DNA from: JAKQDP01 sp964536975
GTDB lineage: Bacteria; Patescibacteriota; Patescibacteriia; 2-01-FULL-39-33
Assembly (NCBI GenBank): GCA_964536975.1
Contig: CAZHYS010000020.1
Span: 1 to 9,450 of the forward strand
Direction of reading: 5' to 3'
Length of the DNA stretch: 9,450 bases
Part shown: positions 6,315-9,450 of the stretch, in pieces
Layout of the letters: each line of letters begins with the position of its first letter
Numbering within the stretch: the first letter of the stretch is position 1
Program-made: the position numbers and the translations under genes
Notes under the pieces: model-generated
Told to the model about the DNA's origin: nothing
What the model saw: the letters and a program-made list of their open reading frames with translations, nothing else
The model's database searches: none

Positions 6315-6385
6315 AGCGGGTAACGGGAATCGAACCCGTGACTCAACCTTGGGAAGGTCGCATTTTACCACTAAACCATACCCGC
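6315..6385 (-). tRNA. trnG-CCC: tRNA-Gly (anticodon CCC)
   Basis: The minus strand reads a complete 71-base cloverleaf: acceptor GCGGGTA/TACCCGC, D-arm GTTT-AGTGGTA-AAAT, anticodon stem CGACC/GGTTG with loop TTCCCAA (anticodon CCC, codon GGG), a 4-base variable loop and T-arm ACGGG-TTCGATT-CCCGT. Discriminator U; CCA is not encoded. Only six bases separate it from tRNA-Thr, so the two are almost certainly one transcript, with tRNA-Gly first. Confidence 0.95.
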
Positions 6386-6400
6386 CCGTTAGCATTAACT

Positions 6401-6429
6401 ATTATAAATGAAAAAAAGATTTTTTTCCA
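6401..6429 (-). promoter_or_regulatory. Promoter of the tRNA-Gly/tRNA-Thr unit
   Basis: On the minus strand, a perfect TATAAT (complement of 6401-6406) follows a -35-like TGGAAA (complement of 6424-6429, 4 of 6 matches) with a 17-base spacer. The predicted RNA start near 6394 gives a 9-base leader to tRNA-Gly. The -35 lies within codons 6-8 of the oppositely oriented RlpA-like gene and the -10 ends two bases before its ATG, so the two starts share one short region. Confidence 0.65.
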
Positions 6430-7241
6430 GAGTAATTATCCCGGCCGTTTTGGCCGCGGTTTTCTGCCTAGTGACGGTCTTGCCGGTCAAGGCGGAAAAA
6501 TTTTTCTATTTGAAGGGGATTAGCTATCCTTTATCCGAGGATTATTCTTTGACGACGCCGGACGAAATAGTCACTGTCAACATCAAATCTCTTTCTACTA
6601 CCCAGCCGCTGACGCTTAAACTGATGAATATTGTCAGCCAGGAAAGAATAAATTGGTTTTTTACTTATCCCGAGGGGTTGATGCCGGCTAGCGATCTGTA
6701 TTTTATCAAATTCAATCCGGCCGAAGGAGATAATTTCAGTGTCCAACCGGAAATCACCATCAGCTATCAGGCTGATGACCAGTACAAGGAAGTCTATTAT
6801 TACAGCTGGCTTGATCTTTCTTTCAAAAAAATAGAATCTACCCGTGACACTTTGTCCAAGACAATTACTTTTGCCTTGCCTGGCAAAAAATCGTTATTAT
6901 TCGCGCTTTTTGATGAAGCGGAGCTATCCGGACTGGCTTCTTGGTATGTTCATCCGAGGTATCCGACCGAACTGATGGCCGCCAGCCGCGATTTTGCCAA
7001 TGGCGCGAAAGTCAAAGTGACGAATTTGGAAAACAATAAAGAAGTTATCATCACCGTCAAGGATTACGGCCCGAAAAAGTGTTCTGATTGGACGGCAACA
7101 GAGCAAAAATTAATGGGTCCTTGCCGAGAAAGAATCTTGGATTTGTCAAAAACGGCTTTTTTGAAATTGGCGACTTCTACCGCGCAAGGAATTTTGAAAA
7201 TTAAAGTGACCCCGTTGGAATCAACCATCACAGAAGAATAA
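6408..7241 (+). CDS. Exported RlpA-like double-psi beta-barrel protein
   Basis: A 277-residue exported protein. Seen: a signal peptide (MKKRFF charged start, hydrophobic core about 9-26, likely cleavage after VKA at 29, no lipobox Cys); a beta-rich N-terminal region (about 31-168) that I do not recognise; then an RlpA-like domain (about 174-268) starting GLASWY and including AASRDFANGAKVKVTNLEN, VKDYGP (D219) and ILDLS (243-247). RlpA-family domains bind or cleave denuded septal peptidoglycan, which fits its place between ftsB-like and ftsEX genes. Oddities: the loop between DYGP and DLS is 22 residues, against about 7 in Pseudomonas RlpA as I recall it, and carries Cys225 and Cys239, a possible disulfide; the conserved TAAH His is replaced by Ser193. 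Lytic activity is therefore uncertain, and a wall-binding role is possible. No SD; the upstream gap to the tRNA genes is 22 bases. Confidence 0.82.
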   Translation: MKKRFFSRVIIPAVLAAVFCLVTVLPVKAEKFFYLKGISYPLSEDYSLTTPDEIVTVNIKSLSTTQPLTLKLMNIVSQERINWFFTYPEGLMPASDLYFIKFNPAEGDNFSVQPEITISYQADDQYKEVYYYSWLDLSFKKIESTRDTLSKTITFALPGKKSLLFALFDEAELSGLASWYVHPRYPTELMAASRDFANGAKVKVTNLENNKEVIITVKDYGPKKCSDWTATEQKLMGPCRERILDLSKTAFLKLATSTAQGILKIKVTPLESTITEE

Positions 7242-7253
7242 CATCGCCATCTT

Positions 7254-7309
7254 AAGTCACAAGCTATTTGCCATAAGCTATAAGCCATAAGCCATGAGCT
7301 ATAAGCTAT
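7254..7309 (+). repeat. Heptamer array, consensus AAGCYAT, abutting the ftsE start codon
   Basis: Seven exact-phase 7-base units fill 7261-7309: AAGCTAT at 7261, 7275 and 7303; AAGCCAT at 7282 and 7289; variants TTGCCAT at 7268 and GAGCTAT at 7296. A decayed eighth unit, AAGTCAC, sits at 7254. The array ends one base before the ftsE ATG and occupies the place where an SD would be. It resembles in form the short tandemly repeated heptamers (STRR) known from filamentous cyanobacteria. Confidence 0.85.
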
Positions 7310-7310
7310 T

Positions 7311-7991
7311 ATGATCCATCTCATTAATGTCGCCAAAAAATTTGATCACGAAACAATAGCGGTCAATAATGTCAATATTCACATTGAGCCGGGAGAGTTC
7401 GTGTCCATTGTCGGCCAGTCCGGTTGCGGCAAGACGACCATTATTCGTCTTTTAATTTCAGAGATTAAGCCGGACAAGGGGAAAATTGTTATTGGCGGCT
7501 GGGATATTACCGATATCAAACATTATCAAATTCCTTTATTGCGTCGGCAGATCGGGGTTGTCTTTCAGGATTTTAAATTATTGTCGAAGAAGACGGTTTT
7601 TGAGAATGTCGCCTTTGCTTTGCAAGTTTCCGGCGCCACTAGGGCGCGTATCAACAAAATAGTGCCACAAGTACTAAAAATCGTTGATTTACAGGACAAA
7701 CTGGAACGCTATCCGCAAGAATTGTCCGGTGGTGAGCGTCAGCGAGTGGCGATTGCTCGAGCATTGGTTCATCGGCCGAAAGTACTCTTGGCTGATGAGC
7801 CGACCGGCAATCTTGATGCCATTAATTCCAAAGAAATTATCAATTTGCTGCTCAAAATAAATGATTTCGGAACAACTGTTCTTTTGGTTTCGCACGACAA
7901 GAACATTGTCAATTCATTGAAAAAAAGGGTTATCACTTTGGAAAATGGCGCAGTCGTCCAAGATCAAAAAGTCGGCAAATACGTAATCTAA
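7311..7991 (+). CDS. ftsE: Cell division ATP-binding protein FtsE
   Basis: A 226-residue cytoplasmic ABC ATPase that pairs with the membrane protein FtsX; in the known system FtsEX uses ATP hydrolysis to trigger peptidoglycan hydrolases at the septum. Seen: Walker A GQSGCGKTT (35-43), Q-loop VVFQDFKLL (Q86), ABC signature LSGGERQRVA (138-147), Walker B VLLADEP (158-164) followed by TGNLD, and H-loop VSHD (H195). All catalytic elements are intact and the length is normal for FtsE. The N-terminus MIHLINVAKKF fits the family start, supporting ATG 7311 despite the absence of an SD. The heptamer array lies directly upstream. ftsX follows after 78 bases rather than overlapping, which is looser than usual. 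Confidence 0.96.
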   Translation: MIHLINVAKKFDHETIAVNNVNIHIEPGEFVSIVGQSGCGKTTIIRLLISEIKPDKGKIVIGGWDITDIKHYQIPLLRRQIGVVFQDFKLLSKKTVFENVAFALQVSGATRARINKIVPQVLKIVDLQDKLERYPQELSGGERQRVAIARALVHRPKVLLADEPTGNLDAINSKEIINLLLKINDFGTTVLLVSHDKNIVNSLKKRVITLENGAVVQDQKVGKYVI

Positions 7992-8062
7992 ATCCCGGTT
8001 TATTATTTGATATTGTCTGAAAAAAATCGGGGTGGATAATTTTCATTTCTAAATTTCATTAG

Positions 8063-8068
8063 TATAAT
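8063..8068 (+). promoter_or_regulatory. TATAAT box one base before the ftsX start codon
   Basis: A perfect TATAAT ends one base before the ATG at 8070. A weak -35-like TTTTCA (8040-8045) lies 17 bases upstream. If it is active, the RNA would start near 8075, inside the annotated coding region, so either the box is chance in AT-rich DNA or it makes an alternative transcript. ftsX could also simply be read from the ftsE transcript. Confidence 0.35.
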
Positions 8069-8069
8069 T

Positions 8070-8987
8070 ATGTTTTTACTTTCTCTTTCCCGCAGTCTTT
8101 TTTTCGCCGTTCAATCGTTTTGGCGCAATATCTGGCTGTCACTGGCGACCATTTTTATTATCACTCTGACTTTTATTTCCATAAATTTTTTGGTGGTGCT
8201 TGGCGCCGTGTCAGATTCGGCGGTGGAAGCAGTCAAAGAGAAAATAGATATCTCCATTTATTTCAAACAGGAGGTCAACGAAAATAAAGTAGCGGAGGTA
8301 AAGTCGCATTTGGAGACTTTGCCACAGATAAAATCAATCACTTATACTTCACCGGAGGAAAATCTGGCCAACTTCAAGGCCTATCATCAGGATGATACGG
8401 TTATTCAAGAAACACTCAAAGAATTGGAAAATAATCCGTTAGGCGCGACTTTGACGGTCAAAGCCAAGGAATTAGATGATTATCCGGAAGTATTGGAAGC
8501 GATTGATAACCCGGCCTATGCCGAACTAATTGAAGAACGGAGCTATGATGATCATCAGATAGTAATAAACCGCATCAACAGCATCACGGAAAATGTCCGC
8601 AAGGGTGGATTTATAATTAGCGGATTATTTGTTGTTATTGCTGCGTTGATTGTGTTTAATACTGTCCGTATTGCGATTTTTACTCATCGCAATGAAGTCG
8701 GGATCATGAAGCTGGTCGGCGCGACCAATTGGTTTATTCGGGCGCCTTTTATTATTGAAAATATTTTTTCCGGCATCATTGCTTGCATTTTGGCGATTAT
8801 TGTCGTTTATTCAATTTTATCTTTAATTCAACCGCATCTGGCCAATTTTTTCGGCGGAGTGGAGTTTGATATTATCGGCTATTTCAATAGTAATTTTCTG
8901 GTGATTTTTGGCTCCCAGTTGGTCGGTATTATTATTTTGAGCATTACAAGCAGCAGTCTCGCCATCGGCAAGTATTTGAATGTGTAA
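8070..8987 (+). CDS. ftsX: Cell division membrane protein FtsX
   Basis: A 305-residue integral membrane partner of FtsE, normal length. Seen: a short amphipathic N-terminus containing FWRNIWLSLATI, TM1 (about 23-45), a large extracytoplasmic domain (about 46-178), TM2 (about 180-199), TM3 (about 227-252) and TM4 (about 275-299). The cytoplasmic loop after TM2 carries EVGIMKLVGATNWFIRAPF (209-227), the FtsX hallmark that contacts FtsE. The outer domain would recruit a wall hydrolase or adaptor; none is encoded between here and the right edge, although the RlpA-like protein sits just upstream of ftsE. No SD precedes the ATG. The start agrees with FtsX N-termini, and no good in-frame alternative lies nearby. 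Confidence 0.94.
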   Translation: MFLLSLSRSLFFAVQSFWRNIWLSLATIFIITLTFISINFLVVLGAVSDSAVEAVKEKIDISIYFKQEVNENKVAEVKSHLETLPQIKSITYTSPEENLANFKAYHQDDTVIQETLKELENNPLGATLTVKAKELDDYPEVLEAIDNPAYAELIEERSYDDHQIVINRINSITENVRKGGFIISGLFVVIAALIVFNTVRIAIFTHRNEVGIMKLVGATNWFIRAPFIIENIFSGIIACILAIIVVYSILSLIQPHLANFFGGVEFDIIGYFNSNFLVIFGSQLVGIIILSITSSSLAIGKYLNV

Positions 8988-9021
8988 AGGGCATCATTCC
9001 CGAGATATTTCCATTCCCTTT

Positions 9022-9056
9022 CCCCCTCCTAGTCGGAAGGAGGGGTAGGGGGAGGT
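9022..9056. repeat. C/G-rich hairpin element after ftsX
   Basis: CCCCTCCT (9023-9030) pairs with AGGAGGGG (9038-9045) around a 7-base loop; an alternative pairing joins TCCCCCT (9021-9027) with AGGGGGA (9047-9053). No T run follows, so it is not a standard terminator, although it might slow transcription leaving ftsX. The composition differs sharply from its surroundings and suggests a dispersed element. A similar hairpin lies at 9277-9302. Confidence 0.6.
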
Positions 9057-9074
9057 ATAAAAATAAAACAGGAC

Positions 9075-9103
9075 TTGATTTTTCCTACTATTTTTGCTAT
9101 TAT
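9075..9103 (+). promoter_or_regulatory. Promoter of the 37-residue basic protein gene
   Basis: TTGATT (9075-9080) and TATTAT (9098-9103) are separated by 17 bases, and TG one base before the -10 (9095-9096) makes it an extended -10. The predicted RNA start is 9110, giving a 43-base leader. This is a convincing promoter dedicated to the small gene. Confidence 0.65.
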
Positions 9104-9109
9104 TCACTT

Positions 9110-9134
9110 GCTCTCTATGATTTATTTGGAGAGC
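9110..9134 (+). promoter_or_regulatory. Hairpin at the predicted start of the small-gene transcript
   Basis: GCTCTC (9110-9115) and GAGAGC (9129-9134) pair around a 13-base loop, and TTTT follows. The stem begins at the predicted RNA start, as in the first gene of the window. It could be a 5' stabilising stem or a weak attenuator; it is too weak and its T run too short for a clear terminator. Confidence 0.4.
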
Positions 9135-9152
9135 TTTTAATAAGCGATAATT

Positions 9153-9266
9153 ATGCCAAAGAAAAAAAGAGATCCCAAAGCTAAAGTGCCGAAGCTCAAG
9201 TGGCGCGAGGTTACTCTGGCGAAAAAGGGCAACAATAAGACCGGTAAATACAAAAAGGGCAGGTAA
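9153..9266 (+). CDS. 37-residue highly basic small protein, unrecognised
   Basis: A short open frame, ATG to TAA, encoding 37 residues of which 17 are Lys or Arg and only two are acidic (Asp7, Glu19). It starts MPKKKRDPKAKVPKLKW, has a central hydrophobic-aromatic patch around WREVTLA (17-23) and ends in a GNNKTGKYKKGR tail. The composition resembles small ribosomal or nucleic-acid-binding proteins, but I cannot match it to a ribosomal family (it does not look like bL34, bL36 or bTHX). Support for a real gene: a good dedicated promoter, a TAA stop shared with most neighbours and clean lysine-rich coding. It has no SD and lies between two GC-rich hairpins. Binding to RNA or the ribosome is a guess from charge alone. 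Confidence 0.6.
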   Translation: MPKKKRDPKAKVPKLKWREVTLAKKGNNKTGKYKKGR

Positions 9267-9276
9267 TAATAAATAT

Positions 9277-9302
9277 CCCTCTCCCGAGTATCCGGGAGAG
9301 GG
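9277..9302. repeat. Perfect 10-bp-arm C/G-rich hairpin after the small gene
   Basis: CCCTCTCCCG (9277-9286) and CGGGAGAGGG (9293-9302) are exact reverse complements around a 6-base loop, starting ten bases after the small gene's stop. A G run rather than a T run follows, so classic termination is unlikely, although the stem could protect the mRNA 3' end. It is similar in composition to the 9022-9056 element. Confidence 0.65.
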
Positions 9303-9324
9303 GGAGTCAAGTCTGTTCTATTCG

Positions 9325-9389
9325 TTCGGGGATCGTCCCTGCCTCGACTCGCGTTCGCTTGTCGACGCGAGGCGGGTAATGGTAGTATG
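9325..9389 (+). pseudogene. tRNA-like 5' fragment split by a palindrome
   Basis: TTCGGGGATCGTC (9325-9337) and TAATGGTAGTATG (9377-9389) read, when joined, like the 5' acceptor strand and D-arm of a Gln/Glu-type tRNA. Between them lie 39 bases bounded by the inverted arms CCTGCCTCG (9338-9346) and CGAGGCGGG (9368-9376), which pair fully with one G-T pair. No anticodon arm or T-arm follows, so this is at best a remnant. The same 13 bases return at the window end. The tRNA origin is inference. Confidence 0.4.
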
Positions 9390-9437
9390 ATTTAAGCGGT
9401 TTTAGTGAATTCTGTCTTTATGAAAAAATAAAAATTA

Positions 9438-9450
9438 TTCGGGGATCGTC
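9438..9450 (+). tRNA. Possible 5' end of a tRNA cut by the window edge
   Basis: The last 13 bases, TTCGGGGATCGTC, exactly repeat 9325-9337 and look like a tRNA acceptor strand plus the start of the D-stem. The gene would continue beyond the window; isotype and anticodon cannot be read. An alternative is that this is just the second copy of a short intergenic repeat. Confidence 0.3.

Noticed and set aside
6233..6523. Open frame of 96 codons across the tRNA genes
   Set aside because: It is the antisense translation of two tRNA genes plus an out-of-frame start of the RlpA-like gene, a common false prediction.
7254..7309. CRISPR-like array
   Set aside because: Units are 7 bases, contiguous and without spacers, and no cas gene is present; it is a heptamer tandem array.
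9022..9056. Intrinsic terminator for ftsX
   Set aside because: The hairpin is good but is followed by G-rich sequence rather than a T run; kept as a repeat element.

Overview
This 9.45 kb window looks like a chromosomal segment of a Patescibacteria (CPR) bacterium, probably of the Parcubacteria type. That placement is inference. It rests on moderate-to-low GC, plus-strand genes with almost no Shine-Dalgarno (SD) sequences, tRNA genes without encoded CCA, a lysine-rich membrane-anchored parvulin, an FtsB-like protein with an aromatic tail, and intergenic gaps filled with small palindromes and heptamer repeats. TGG is read as Trp and both TAA and TGA end genes, so the standard bacterial code fits.

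Layout: (1) 1-907 holds a self-contained single-gene unit: a terminator, a TTGACA/TATATT promoter, a hairpin at the predicted RNA start, a perfect SD, an unrecognised 243-residue protein and a second terminator. (2) 908-1250 has no gene; it is a mosaic of palindromes and 7- to 9-base repeat words ending in an extended -10 promoter. (3) 1275-4524 encodes a P2-type cation-pumping ATPase overlapping a membrane-anchored bacterial PH-domain protein. (4) 4548-6228 encodes an FtsB/DivIC-type division protein and a membrane-anchored parvulin isomerase whose catalytic domain appears circularly permuted. (5) 6236-6385 carries tRNA-Thr(CGU) and tRNA-Gly(CCC) on the minus strand, against all the protein genes, with a promoter reaching into the next gene. 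(6) 6408-8987 encodes an exported RlpA-like double-psi beta-barrel protein, FtsE and FtsX. (7) 8988-9450 has GC-rich hairpins around a 37-residue, extremely basic protein gene, then a tRNA-like 5' fragment split by a palindrome and, at the very end, what may be the start of an intact tRNA.

Together, 4548-8987 reads as a division and envelope island: FtsB scaffolds the septal synthase, the parvulin folds exported proteins, the RlpA-like protein probably acts on or binds peptidoglycan, and FtsEX couples ATP hydrolysis to septal wall hydrolysis. The ATPase/PH pair is probably ion homeostasis and membrane related.

No obvious large new system (CRISPR, defence island, transposase) is visible. The items most worth checking are the permuted parvulin, the heptamer arrays (one abuts the ftsE start codon), the -10 boxes almost touching start codons, the isolated first cassette, the 37-residue gene, and the interrupted tRNA-like repeat at the right edge.
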